Assembly: GCA_036556965.1 (NCBI GenBank) | Contig: DATBIO010000262.1 | Span: 1-8,218 of the forward strand | Direction: 5' to 3' | From: DATBIO01 sp036556965 | GTDB taxonomy: Bacteria; Acidobacteriota; Vicinamibacteria; Fen-336 | Length of the DNA: 8,218 nucleotides | Shown here: in pieces, positions 1-6,799 of the stretch | Layout: each line of letters starts with the position of its first letter | Position numbering within the stretch: the stretch's first letter is position 1 | Notes under the pieces: generated by a model | What the model saw: only the letters and a program-made list of their open reading frames with translations | Database searches by the model: none | Told to the model about the DNA's origin: nothing | Position numbers and translations under genes: made by a program

Positions 1-1
1 A

Positions 2-3000
2 CCCCTTCACCCGCGCGGGCAGGATGGCCGCCTCCCAGGCCGCGGCCGGCGCCTCGAAGCCGGCGAGCTGGCCCAGCACGTCGGCGGTGCCGCGGGGGCC
101 CTCGAGGCGGTGGTCGGGATGGGCGTGCTGCCAGCAGGGAAGGAAGCGGAGGAACTCCGCGGCGGTCACGGGCTGGATCTCGCGGCGCAGCCTGTCGAGG
201 GTGCCGCGGTGGATGCGCGCGAGCAGGCGCCGGTTGCACCAGGCCTCGCGGCCGTCCAGACGCGTGCGCAGCACGACCCCTTCGCCCTCCAGGGCGGGCA
301 GGTGCTCGGCCAGGCCCGCGATGGAGGGGGCGTCGGCGTGCACGGGCCCCAGCGCCTCCAGCCGGCCGCGCAGGACCGCGCGCGGGTCGCGCGGGGCCTC
401 CGCCGCGAACCAGCGGTCGCCGTCGCGGACCACGCGGCCCGCGGCCTCCAGCTCGCGGAGCCAGGCGTCCCACGGCCGCCCTTCCTCCACGGTGGCGTAG
501 CCCATCCACAGGAGCGCCTCGTGGACCTCTTCCGCCTCCGCCGGCGTGGGCCACGCCTCCTCGCGCACGCGCGCCACCGCCTCCGGGTCGAGGGCCCCCA
601 GCGACTCGGCGGCCCGGGGATCGAGGTGGCGCCGTGACATGACGGCCTGCGTGCGGCGCTCCTCCAGGGGCGCGTCGTCGAGGAAGGTGTAGGGCTGCGC
701 GCTGAGGATGCCGCGCGCGAAGGCGGAGGGTGCGGAGGTGTCCACGGCCCGCCGCTCGATGCGGCCGTCGCGGAGGCCGCGCAGCACGTCGAGGAAGCCG
801 TCCACGTCCATGGCCTCGGTGAGGCAGTCCTCCACCGTCTGGCGCACGATGGGGTGCTCCAGCGGCACCTCGATGGGGCCGCCGGGCAGCGTCTCCGGGC
901 AGGCCTGGACCTGGGGGAAGGCCTCCGCCAGCAGGTCGCCCGCCCGCATGCGCACGATGTTGGCGGGGATGCGCTTGCCGTTGCGGGAGCGGGCCAGCAT
1001 CAGCGATCGCTGCGCGTTCCAGCGCCACCGCGTCTCGAACATCGGGGCCGCCAGCAGGGCCTGGACGAGGACCTCGCGCGCGGTGTTCGGGTGGAGGTAG
1101 TCGAAGACCTCCTCCAGGGGGAAGCTGTGCTGCGGCCCCAGGGAGAGGACGATGGCCTCCTCGTTGGCCGCGGCCTGCAGCTCGAAACCGAACCCGACGC
1201 AGAACTTCTTGCGCAGGGCCAGGCCCAGGGCCCGGTTGATGCGCGAGCCGAAGGGGGCGTGCACCACGAGCTGCATGCCGCCGCTCTCGTCGAAGAACCG
1301 CTCGAGGACCATCCGCGCCTGGGTGGGGACGGTGCCCAGCACCTGCACGCCCTCGGCGACGTACTCCGCGAGCTGGCGCGCCGCGCCCTCGGGCAGGGCG
1401 GGCCCGCAGGCCTCGTGGAGCGCGGCCTCCCCGCCGTCGGCCACGGCCGCGCGCAGGGCGGCCAGCTCCGCCGCCAGCTCGCGCGTGCGGCCCGGGGCCT
1501 CCCCCAGCCAGAAGGGGAGCGTCGGGGGAGCGCCCTGGGCGTCGGCCACGCGCACCGTCCCCGGCTCGACGCGGAGCACGCGCCAGGACGCGTTGCCGAG
1601 CTGGAAGATGTCCCCCCCGTTGGCCTCCACGGCCCAGTCCTCGTTGACGGTGCCCACCAGCGTGCCCTCGGGCTCCAGCCGCACCTGGTAGTCGGCGGTG
1701 TCGGGGATGGCCCCGCCGGAGAGCAGGGCCATGAGGCGGGCCCGCCGCGTCGCGCGGAGGCGGCCGTGCACCGAGTCGCGGTGCAGCAGGGCGCCACGGC
1801 CCTGGGCATGGAGGGACACCACCGCGTCGAGCTCGGAGCGCGCGAGGTCGCGGTAGGGCCAGGCGCGCCGGAAGGCGGCGTACAGGGCCTGCTCCTCCCA
1901 CGGCTCGCCCACCGTCGCCGCCACCACCTGCTGGGCCAGGATGTCCAGGGGCCGCGGCGGTGGAGGCGTGCGGTCGAGGAGTCCCCGGCGCACGCAGCGC
2001 AGCAGTGCCGCCGCCTCCACCAGCTCGTCCACGGTCAGGGGGAAGAGCCGGCCCTTGGGCACGCGCCCCACGCCGTGCCCGGCCCGCCCCACCCGCTGGA
2101 GGAAGGTGGCGATGGAGCGCGTGGCCCCCACCTGGATCACCAGGTCGACGTCGCCGATGTCGAGGCCCAGCTCGAGGGAGGCGGTGGCCACCAGGGCCTG
2201 GAGCTGGCCGGCCTTCAGGCGCTGCTCGGCGTCGAGGCGCCGCTCGCGGCTCAGGCTGCCGTGGTGCGAGGTCACGGCCTCCGGCCCGAGCAGGCGCGTG
2301 AGCTGGGCGGCGATGCGCTCGGCCATCTTGCGCGTGTTGACGAAGACCAGCGTGGTGCGGTGGGCGCGCACCAGCTCGGCCATGCGCTGGTAGATCTCCT
2401 CCCACTGCTCGTGGGAGCAGACGGTGGCCAGCGCCGAGGGCGGGATCTCGACCCCGAGGTCCAGGTCGCGGAAGCTCCCCGCGTCCACGGGCACGCACTC
2501 GCGGCCTGTCCCCACCAGGAAGCGCCCGACCTCGTCCAGGGGCTTCTGCGTGGCGGAGAGGCCGATGCGCTGCACCTCGCCGGCCAGGGCGCAGAGCCGC
2601 TCCAGGCTGAGGGCCAGGTGGGATCCCCGCTTGTCGCGCACGAGGGCGTGGATCTCGTCCACGATGACCGTGCGCACGGAGGCCAGCAGCGCCCGTCCGC
2701 CCTGGCTGGTCAACATGAGGTAGAGCGACTCGGGCGTGGTGACCAGGATGTGCGGGGGCTTGCGCAGCATCGCCGTCCGCGCCGCCGCGGGCGTGTCCCC
2801 GGTGCGGACCAGCACGCGCACCTCGGGCAGCGAGGGATCCAGGCCGCGGAGCTCGGCCAGGGGCGTCTGGAGGTTCTTCTGGACGTCGTTGGAGAGGGCG
2901 CGCAGCGGCGAGACGTAGAGCACCGTGGTCCGGTCGGCCAGGGCCGTGCCCTGCCTCAGGAGGCCGTCGATCGCGGACAGGAACGCGGCCAGGGTCTTGC

Positions 3001-3142
3001 CCGAGCCCGTGGGGGCCGCGATGAGCGTGTGGCGACCCGCGCGGATGAGGGGCCAGCCGTGCTCCTGGGCCGGTGTCGGCGGGCCCAGCCGGGAGGCGAA
3101 CCAGCGCCGCACCACCGGATGGAAGGAGGAGAGAGCGTCCAT
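2..3142 (-). CDS. lhr: Lhr-family ATP-dependent DNA/RNA helicase (3' end outside window)
   Basis: Superfamily 2 helicase of the Lhr family, 3'-to-5' ATP-dependent translocases linked to DNA repair. Read from 3142 leftward, 1047 codons stay open to the edge. Visible motifs: Walker A APTGSGKT (residues 43-50), TTPESLY (135-141), Walker B DEIH (162-165), motif III SAT (196-198), and motif VI QRVGRAGH (349-356). The Lhr-specific part follows, with the conserved PFWLGEAPGRT segment (Trp545). The last residues (RFLPCWQH, LEGPRG, QLAGFEAPAAAWE, LPARV) belong to the C-terminal region found in long-form bacterial Lhr. E. coli Lhr is about 1,500 residues, so roughly a third is missing because of the window edge. 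An in-frame ATG at 3154 (MVGPMDAL) is possible. I prefer 3142 because a TAGCAT -10-like hexamer covers 3158-3153 and an AGGT lies just before 3142. The gene is divergent from the M48 peptidase gene. Family assignment is secure; substrate and exact role are not visible. Confidence 0.95.
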   Translation of the reverse strand, partial: MDALSSFHPVVRRWFASRLGPPTPAQEHGWPLIRAGRHTLIAAPTGSGKTLAAFLSAIDGLLRQGTALADRTTVLYVSPLRALSNDVQKNLQTPLAELRGLDPSLPEVRVLVRTGDTPAAARTAMLRKPPHILVTTPESLYLMLTSQGGRALLASVRTVIVDEIHALVRDKRGSHLALSLERLCALAGEVQRIGLSATQKPLDEVGRFLVGTGRECVPVDAGSFRDLDLGVEIPPSALATVCSHEQWEEIYQRMAELVRAHRTTLVFVNTRKMAERIAAQLTRLLGPEAVTSHHGSLSRERRLDAEQRLKAGQLQALVATASLELGLDIGDVDLVIQVGATRSIATFLQRVGRAGHGVGRVPKGRLFPLTVDELVEAAALLRCVRRGLLDRTPPPPRPLDILAQQVVAATVGEPWEEQALYAAFRRAWPYRDLARSELDAVVSLHAQGRGALLHRDSVHGRLRATRRARLMALLSGGAIPDTADYQVRLEPEGTLVGTVNEDWAVEANGGDIFQLGNASWRVLRVEPGTVRVADAQGAPPTLPFWLGEAPGRTRELAAELAALRAAVADGGEAALHEACGPALPEGAARQLAEYVAEGVQVLGTVPTQARMVLERFFDESGGMQLVVHAPFGSRINRALGLALRKKFCVGFGFELQAAANEEAIVLSLGPQHSFPLEEVFDYLHPNTAREVLVQALLAAPMFETRWRWNAQRSLMLARSRNGKRIPANIVRMRAGDLLAEAFPQVQACPETLPGGPIEVPLEHPIVRQTVEDCLTEAMDVDGFLDVLRGLRDGRIERRAVDTSAPSAFARGILSAQPYTFLDDAPLEERRTQAVMSRRHLDPRAAESLGALDPEAVARVREEAWPTPAEAEEVHEALLWMGYATVEEGRPWDAWLRELEAAGRVVRDGDRWFAAEAPRDPRAVLRGRLEALGPVHADAPSIAGLAEHLPALEGEGVVLRTRLDGREAWCNRRLLARIHRGTLDRLRREIQPVTAAEFLRFLPCWQHAHPDHRLEGPRGTADVLGQLAGFEAPAAAWEAAILPARVKG

Positions 3143-3368
3143 CGGACCTACCATGCTACGCCCGTTGCCCGCGCGCGAGGTCCGGCGCCAGGGGTGGGAC
3201 GCCCACTGTCATCCGGCGGGGGCACCGCGCGCCCGTGAAACGGTGTCAACCCCGTAACCGGCGCCGATCCGGGGCCTTACGCCGGGCCGCCTCCGGTCGT
3301 TCCTGGCACCGCGCTTGCTCCCAGGGGAGTGTCGCGCTGGTCGCGTCATTCACTCGGGGGTCCGCGCC
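3143..3368. other. Divergent intergenic region between lhr and M48 peptidase gene
   Basis: This 226-base stretch separates two divergent genes. It holds the sigma-54 promoter for the peptidase at 3304-3319. On the minus strand there is a possible lhr -10 element (TAGCAT, 3158-3153) without a convincing -35. A minus-strand TTGACA at 3249-3244 has no -10 at usual spacing. Two TGTCA half-sites (3207-3211 and 3244-3248) are directly repeated, with starts 37 bases apart; they lie where an enhancer-binding protein could sit, but no strong palindrome is seen. No open frame here looks coding. Confidence 0.6.
3304..3319 (+). promoter_or_regulatory. Sigma-54 (RpoN) promoter, -24/-12 type
   Basis: The sequence reads TGGCAC (3304-3309), five bases CGCGC, then TTGCT (3315-3319), preceded by C. 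This matches the sigma-54 consensus YTGGCAC-N5-TTGCW at every invariant position, with the -24 GG at 3305-3306 and the -12 GC at 3317-3318. Transcription would begin near 3330, leaving about 39 untranslated bases before the ATG at 3369. Sigma-54 promoters need an AAA+ enhancer-binding activator, so the downstream peptidase is probably switched on by a signal rather than constitutive. A TTG at 3315 that could extend the peptidase frame lies inside the -12 element and cannot be the start of a transcript made here. Confidence 0.75.
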
Positions 3369-4232
3369 ATGATCCATGCACTGCCGCACCGCCGCATCGC
3401 CGCCGCCGTCCTGGGCCTGGGCGTGGTCTCCGCCGCGCCCGCCGCCGCCCTGAACCTGTTCTCCGCGCAGCAGGACGTCGAGCTGGGCCGCCGCGCCGCC
3501 GCCGACGCGGAGCGCCAGCTCCCCATGGTCCGCGACGGGAACGTCGAGGGCTACGTGAACGCCATCGTGCGCCGCCTGGCCGCCGCGGCCCCGGGCCCGC
3601 GCTTCTCCTACCGCGCGCGGGTGGTGGACGCCGCCGACATCAACGCCTTCGCCCTGCCCGGCGGGTACGTCTACGTCAACCGCGGGCTGATCCGCGCCGT
3701 GCGCAGCGAGGCGGAGCTGGCCGGCGTCATCGCCCACGAGATGGCGCACGTGGCCGAGCGCCACGGCACGGAGCAGGTGAGCAAGGCGTACGGCGCCCAG
3801 CTGGGGGTGGGGCTCCTGGCCCAGGTTCTCGGGGGCAAGGACAACCGCCTGGGCCTCGGCGAGCAGCTGGTGGGGAGCCTCGGGCTCAACGCGCTCTTCA
3901 TGAAGTTCAGCCGCGACTCCGAGAACGAGGCCGACCGCGTGGGCGCCCGGATGATGGCCCGCGCCGGCTACGACCCGCTGGCCATGGCCAGCTTCTTCGA
4001 CCTGCTCGCCGCGCAGCGGCGCAGCAACCCGGGGGCGGTGGCGCAGTTCTTCAGCAGCCACCCCGCGCCCGCCAACCGGTCCGCGAACATCCGCGCCTAC
4101 GCGCGGCAGCTCGGCGGCGGAGACGGCGGGACGGTGGGCAGCCTGCGCACGGTGCAGTCGCGGCTCGACCGCATGCCCGCGGCGCGCCGGCAGTCGGCCC
4201 TGCGCACGTCGAGCCTGCGCGCCCGCCGCTAG
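3369..4232 (+). CDS. Secreted M48-family zinc metallopeptidase (BepA/LoiP-like protease domain)
   Basis: A 287-residue periplasmic zinc endopeptidase of family M48, the family of BepA, LoiP and Ste24/HtpX, which clear misfolded envelope proteins. Residues 1-27 form a signal peptide: RR near 8-9, a hydrophobic Ala/Val/Leu stretch, then a likely AAA|LN cleavage. No lipobox cysteine is seen, so a soluble periplasmic enzyme is expected. The zinc site is HEMAH (His123, Glu124, His127) with the third ligand Glu185 in SENEAD. Further family marks are LPGGYVYVNRGLI upstream of the zinc motif and SSHPAPANR (229-237) near the end. BepA's C-terminal TPR domain is absent; the protein ends in a short Arg/Ser-rich tail. 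The start at 3369 is chosen for its signal peptide, the G-rich stretch 3356-3360 eight bases upstream, and its position after the sigma-54 promoter. Substrates are unknown. Confidence 0.93.
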   Translation: MIHALPHRRIAAAVLGLGVVSAAPAAALNLFSAQQDVELGRRAAADAERQLPMVRDGNVEGYVNAIVRRLAAAAPGPRFSYRARVVDAADINAFALPGGYVYVNRGLIRAVRSEAELAGVIAHEMAHVAERHGTEQVSKAYGAQLGVGLLAQVLGGKDNRLGLGEQLVGSLGLNALFMKFSRDSENEADRVGARMMARAGYDPLAMASFFDLLAAQRRSNPGAVAQFFSSHPAPANRSANIRAYARQLGGGDGGTVGSLRTVQSRLDRMPAARRQSALRTSSLRARR

Positions 4233-4254
4233 GGCCAGGGGACCGGCGTCGGGC

Positions 4255-4285
4255 GCGGCGGCGGCTCGACCCCAGCCGCCGCCGC
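4255..4285 (+). terminator. GC-rich hairpin after the M48 gene, possible terminator
   Basis: A perfect 12-base-pair inverted repeat, 4255-4266 pairing with 4274-4285 (core GGCGGCGGCT/AGCCGCCGCC), with a 7-base loop. It starts 23 bases after the peptidase stop and is followed by CCTTCCTT rather than a true T-run. Placed between a stop codon and the next promoter, it probably limits read-through into the DinB gene, but the missing U-tract makes intrinsic termination uncertain. Confidence 0.5.
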
Positions 4286-4313
4286 CCTTCCTTGGCGCCG
4301 CGCCCGGGGTTCA

Positions 4314-4343
4314 TTGACAGCGCCCGTTCGCGTTCGGTAGCGT
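4314..4343 (+). promoter_or_regulatory. Sigma-70-type promoter for the DinB-like gene
   Basis: A perfect -35 TTGACA (4314-4319) is followed by an 18-base spacer and TAGCGT (4338-4343), which keeps T1, A2 and T6 of the -10 consensus. Transcription would start about seven bases on, at 4350-4351, essentially on the A of the ATG at 4351. The implied mRNA is leaderless. Confidence 0.65.
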
Positions 4344-4350
4344 GGCGCCG

Positions 4351-4953
4351 ATGACGCGGGAGCAGGCGGACGCCCTGGCCGCCGAGTTCCAGGCCGCCTC
4401 CGACGAGGCCCGCCGGCTGGCCGAGGAGTTCTCCGCCGACGAGCTGGGCCAGCCGCCCGCCCCCGCCGCCTGGAGCGCCGCCGACAACCTCATGCACCTG
4501 GCGGCGGCGTCCCAGGCCCTGGTCCCGCGCATGGCGCGGACGCTGGGCAAGCTGGCCGATGCCGGGAGGCGCACGGACGGGCGCTCGCGCGCCGACTGGC
4601 TCGGCCGCCTCTATGCCTGGTGGCTCGAGCCTCCGGCGCGGCTCAAGTTCCGGGCACCCGCGCCCTTTCGGCCGCCGGTGGGCATGGCCGCGCACGAGGC
4701 GCTGGGCGTGTTCCTGGGCGAGCAGGACCGGGTGCTGGCCCTGGTCGAACAGTCCGTCGGCCTCGACCTGGCGGCGCGGAAGGTCCCCTCGCCGGCGTCC
4801 CGATACGTCCGCTACAACGTGTACTCGGCGTTCCTCATCGTGACGGCGCACGAGCGGCGCCATCTCTGGCAGGCGCGGCGCGCCGCCCAGGCCGTGCGCC
4901 GGTCGGGCCCGGGCGCGGGCGGCCGGGGAGAGCCCCGCAGCCCCGACCGCTGA
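4351..4953 (+). CDS. DinB/YfiT-like superfamily protein, putative metal-dependent
   Basis: A 200-residue protein with the pattern of the DinB/YfiT four-helix-bundle superfamily, whose members bind a metal through three histidines and include thiol transferases, hydrolases and stress proteins. Visible marks are a first helix rich in Ala/Glu, PAAWSAADNLMHL with His49 (candidate first ligand), and AHERRHLWQ near the C-terminus, giving the H-x3-H pair His167/His171. The spacing fits the family. There is no signal peptide, so it is cytoplasmic. The last 20 or so residues (Gly/Arg/Pro-rich) look disordered. The frame extends to a GTG at 4342, but that codon overlaps the -10 element, so I chose the ATG at 4351; no Shine-Dalgarno precedes it, consistent with leaderless translation. 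It stands alone, with its own promoter, and converges on the cytochrome gene 27 bases away. The substrate cannot be told from the sequence. Confidence 0.85.
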   Translation: MTREQADALAAEFQAASDEARRLAEEFSADELGQPPAPAAWSAADNLMHLAAASQALVPRMARTLGKLADAGRRTDGRSRADWLGRLYAWWLEPPARLKFRAPAPFRPPVGMAAHEALGVFLGEQDRVLALVEQSVGLDLAARKVPSPASRYVRYNVYSAFLIVTAHERRHLWQARRAAQAVRRSGPGAGGRGEPRSPDR

Positions 4954-4980
4954 GGGCCCGAGGGCGCGGCCTGGCGTCGC

Positions 4981-6114
4981 TCAGAGGTACAGGTGCAGCT
5001 GGGCCAGGAGCGTCTTCGTGACGAGGCCGCTCCTGCGCTCGCGGTCCCGGTAGAAGGACAGCCCCACGTTCCAGTGGGTGCGGGGCAGGAAGTCGACGGC
5101 CAGCCCCAGCCGCACGACGCCCGCCGAGGTGTCGCCGGCCTCCGTCAGGAGCTGGGGCGTCAGCTTGAGCCAGAGGCCGCGCACGGCCTCGAAGGCCGTC
5201 TCGTTGACCACGATCCAGGCCGGCGCGCCGGACGTGCCCTCGCGCCACTGCGCGTCGGCCTCCGTCCACACGCTCAGGCGGGAGGCGGGGGCGAAGCCGA
5301 CGGCCAGGCCCGCGCTCCCGCTCTGCGGCTCGAGCGCGGTCTCGCCGCGGTAGAGGGCTGAGCCCACGAGCACGGCGCGCCCGCCGAGGTCCCACTGCCC
5401 GCGCGCCGATGCCGTCCACGCGCCCTCGTCCTCCTCGTCGAGGAGGGCCTCCGCGCGTCCCGGGCCGACGGCGACCTGCACCAGGTGGCGCGCGCCGGCG
5501 AGCCGGAGCTCCGCGCCGTAGATCTGGTCGTCGGTGTCCAGGCCCAGGCTGCGGCGGTTGAACGAGGTGTGGTCGGCGAAACGGACGCCGTAGGCAGGCA
5601 GGAAGCGCCCGACGCGGACGGCCAGGCCCTTTTCCGTCGCACGCTCCACCCAGTGCTCGTAGGACGCGTACTCGGCCCCGTCCTCCCGACCCTGGCGGCC
5701 GGCGTCGGCATAGACCGTCCAGCCGCCCGCGCGGAAGGCGGCCTGGAAAGCCGCGCTCATCATGAAGGTGCGCGTCTCGTGGAAGGAGTCGGCGCGGACG
5801 TCGAGGTGCGCGGGCCGCAGGTCCACGCCCAGCCTCACCGGTCCCAGGGCGCCTCCCAGCGCGCCCCACAGGAACGCCTCCTCCCCCCGGCTGCCCGCCT
5901 CGGGGCCGGCGGCCGACCGGTCGCCGGTGGTGGAGAGCTCGGCGTGCGACAGCGCGCGGCCGTAGTCGGTGAGGAGCCCGCCCCCGGTGGGGGAGTAGTG
6001 GCAGGAGCCGCAGCGGGCGTGCTGGCGCGACAGGAACATGGGCTCGGCGGCGGCCGTGGCCGCCGCCACCACCAGCACCGCGGGAAGGGCGGCCGGGCGG
6101 ACGAGCCGCGTCAC
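4981..6114 (-). CDS. Monoheme cytochrome c fused to outer-membrane beta-barrel (Cyc2-like architecture)
   Basis: A 377-residue exported protein read leftward from a GTG at 6114. Residues 1-23 are a signal peptide (Arg-containing start, Leu/Val/Ala core, cleavage AAA|EP). Only 11 residues into the mature chain is one heme c motif, CGSCH (35-39), followed by YSPTGGGLLTDYGRAL. The remaining residues, about 60-377, show alternating polar/hydrophobic runs split by Gly/Asp-rich turns (for example WTVYADAG, LAVRVGRF, RLSVWTEADAQW, VVRLGLAVDFL), ending in an amphipathic strand (LLAQLHLYL): the look of an outer-membrane barrel. An acidic DEEDE stretch at 226-230 could be a surface loop. Fused cytochrome-porins such as Cyc2 share this order and pass electrons across the outer membrane; similarity is by architecture only, and the chain is shorter than most Cyc2 proteins I recall. 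Its start overlaps the YceI stop (GTGA), so the two are co-translated. Alternative: a monoheme-tagged outer-membrane protein with no conduit role. Confidence 0.8.
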   Translation of the reverse strand: MTRLVRPAALPAVLVVAAATAAAEPMFLSRQHARCGSCHYSPTGGGLLTDYGRALSHAELSTTGDRSAAGPEAGSRGEEAFLWGALGGALGPVRLGVDLRPAHLDVRADSFHETRTFMMSAAFQAAFRAGGWTVYADAGRQGREDGAEYASYEHWVERATEKGLAVRVGRFLPAYGVRFADHTSFNRRSLGLDTDDQIYGAELRLAGARHLVQVAVGPGRAEALLDEEDEGAWTASARGQWDLGGRAVLVGSALYRGETALEPQSGSAGLAVGFAPASRLSVWTEADAQWREGTSGAPAWIVVNETAFEAVRGLWLKLTPQLLTEAGDTSAGVVRLGLAVDFLPRTHWNVGLSFYRDRERRSGLVTKTLLAQLHLYL

Positions 6115-6710
6115 GGCGCCGGCGTCGGAGAGGCGGGGTTGGCCAGGAAGACCACCTTCACCCGCAGCTCGTTCCCCACGCCCACGCCCAGGTAGTAGGG
6201 CTTCTCCACGCCGTAGTCGGAGAGGCTGACGGGGAAGGCCGCCTCCACGCGCACGGCCGCTCCCTCGCGCCGGAGCTCGACCGAGCCGCTGACCGGGCGG
6301 CTGACGCCGTGGAGGGACAGGGTGCCCGTGAACGTGGTGCGGTTGCGCGCGGCCGCCGGGTCCACCGCCGCCAGCGCGATGCCGGTGAGGACGGCCTTCT
6401 CGAAGGCGGGGCCCCGGGCCACCTCCAGGTACTTCTCGCGCAGGTGCTGGTTGCGCAGGTCGATGCCGGTGTCCAGCGTGCGCAGGTCCACGGCCAGGGA
6501 GCCGCCCACGGCAGCGGGACGGCCGCCCCCGAAGGTGAGCTGGCCGCCGAGCGACTGCGACTTGGTCTCGAAGGCCCCGCCCACGGTCAGGGGGCAGACC
6601 ACGCGCACGTCGCCCACGGTCACCTTCCAGGCGGAGGGTCCCGCGGGGGCGGCGGCGACGAGCGCGCCCGCGAGGAGGAGGGGCCGGTAGGCAAAGGCGG
6701 GGACGCTCAT
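6111..6710 (-). CDS. Secreted YceI-family polyisoprenoid-binding protein
   Basis: A 199-residue YceI-family protein: a lipocalin-like barrel that binds long isoprenoid chains (quinones, polyprenols) in the periplasm. Residues 1-27 form a signal peptide (LLLAGALVAAAPA core, cleavage about GPSA|W). Family marks follow: an early WKVTVGDVRV strand, the conserved LDTGIDLRNQHLREKYLEV segment, TGTLSLHGVSRPV, and a final PVSLSDYGVEKP with VGNELRVKVVF. Length fits the family. Its stop (TGA, 6113-6111) shares bases with the GTG start of the cytochrome-barrel gene, so the pair should be made together. That pairing suggests the YceI protein carries a lipid or quinone relevant to the redox partner, which is inference. 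Only a weak AAGG lies one base before the ATG; the start is chosen because it gives the signal peptide. Divergent from the acyl-CoA dehydrogenase gene. Confidence 0.93.
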   Translation of the reverse strand: MSVPAFAYRPLLLAGALVAAAPAGPSAWKVTVGDVRVVCPLTVGGAFETKSQSLGGQLTFGGGRPAAVGGSLAVDLRTLDTGIDLRNQHLREKYLEVARGPAFEKAVLTGIALAAVDPAAARNRTTFTGTLSLHGVSRPVSGSVELRREGAAVRVEAAFPVSLSDYGVEKPYYLGVGVGNELRVKVVFLANPASPTPAP

Positions 6711-6727
6711 GCCTTGATGCGTCCGCT

Positions 6728-6756
6728 AGTATGAAGGGGATGGGGCGAGAGGGCGA
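6728..6756 (-). promoter_or_regulatory. Possible weak promoter for the YceI-cytochrome operon
   Basis: On the minus strand a CATACT hexamer (6733-6728) matches four of six -10 positions, with TCGCCC (6756-6751) 17 bases upstream matching three of six -35 positions. Transcription would begin near 6721, about 11 bases before the ATG at 6710. The match is poor and this is only the best candidate in the gap. Confidence 0.25.
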
Positions 6757-6787
6757 GGCCGGCGGACCCGCCCGCCCCGTTCCATCG

Positions 6788-6795
6788 TATATTAT
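6788..6795 (+). promoter_or_regulatory. AT-rich -10-like element before acyl-CoA dehydrogenase
   Basis: TATATTAT contains two overlapping -10 candidates, TATATT (6788-6793) and TATTAT (6790-6795), each five of six to consensus, in otherwise very GC-rich DNA. No -35 of recognisable quality lies 16-18 bases upstream, so an activator or alternative sigma factor may be involved. The predicted start, near 6801, leaves about ten bases before the ATG. Confidence 0.4.
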
Positions 6796-6799
6796 GAAT

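Noticed and set aside
1000..1809. A 269-codon minus-strand open frame inside lhr in another phase
   Set aside because: Its Ser/Arg/Pro/Ala-rich translation has no motif, and the true helicase frame runs through the same bases.
854..3238. A 794-codon open frame on the plus strand opposite lhr
   Set aside because: It is antisense to a gene with all the Lhr helicase motifs in order. Its translation is a low-complexity Gly/Ala/His/Gln/Arg-rich chain with no recognisable domain, as expected from the complement of strongly GC3-biased codons.
3244..3249. Minus-strand TTGACA as a -35 for lhr
   Set aside because: The hexamer is perfect, but no acceptable -10 lies 16-19 bases downstream, and the position is about 100 bases from the lhr start.
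3246..4061. A 271-codon minus-strand frame opposite the M48 gene
   Set aside because: The plus strand encodes a signal peptide and an intact zinc protease motif; the antisense translation is Gly/His/Val-rich shadow sequence.
4051..4863. A 270-codon minus-strand frame spanning the end of the M48 gene and the DinB gene
   Set aside because: It crosses a terminator-like hairpin and a promoter, lies antisense to two supported genes, and has an Arg/Gly-rich composition without domains.
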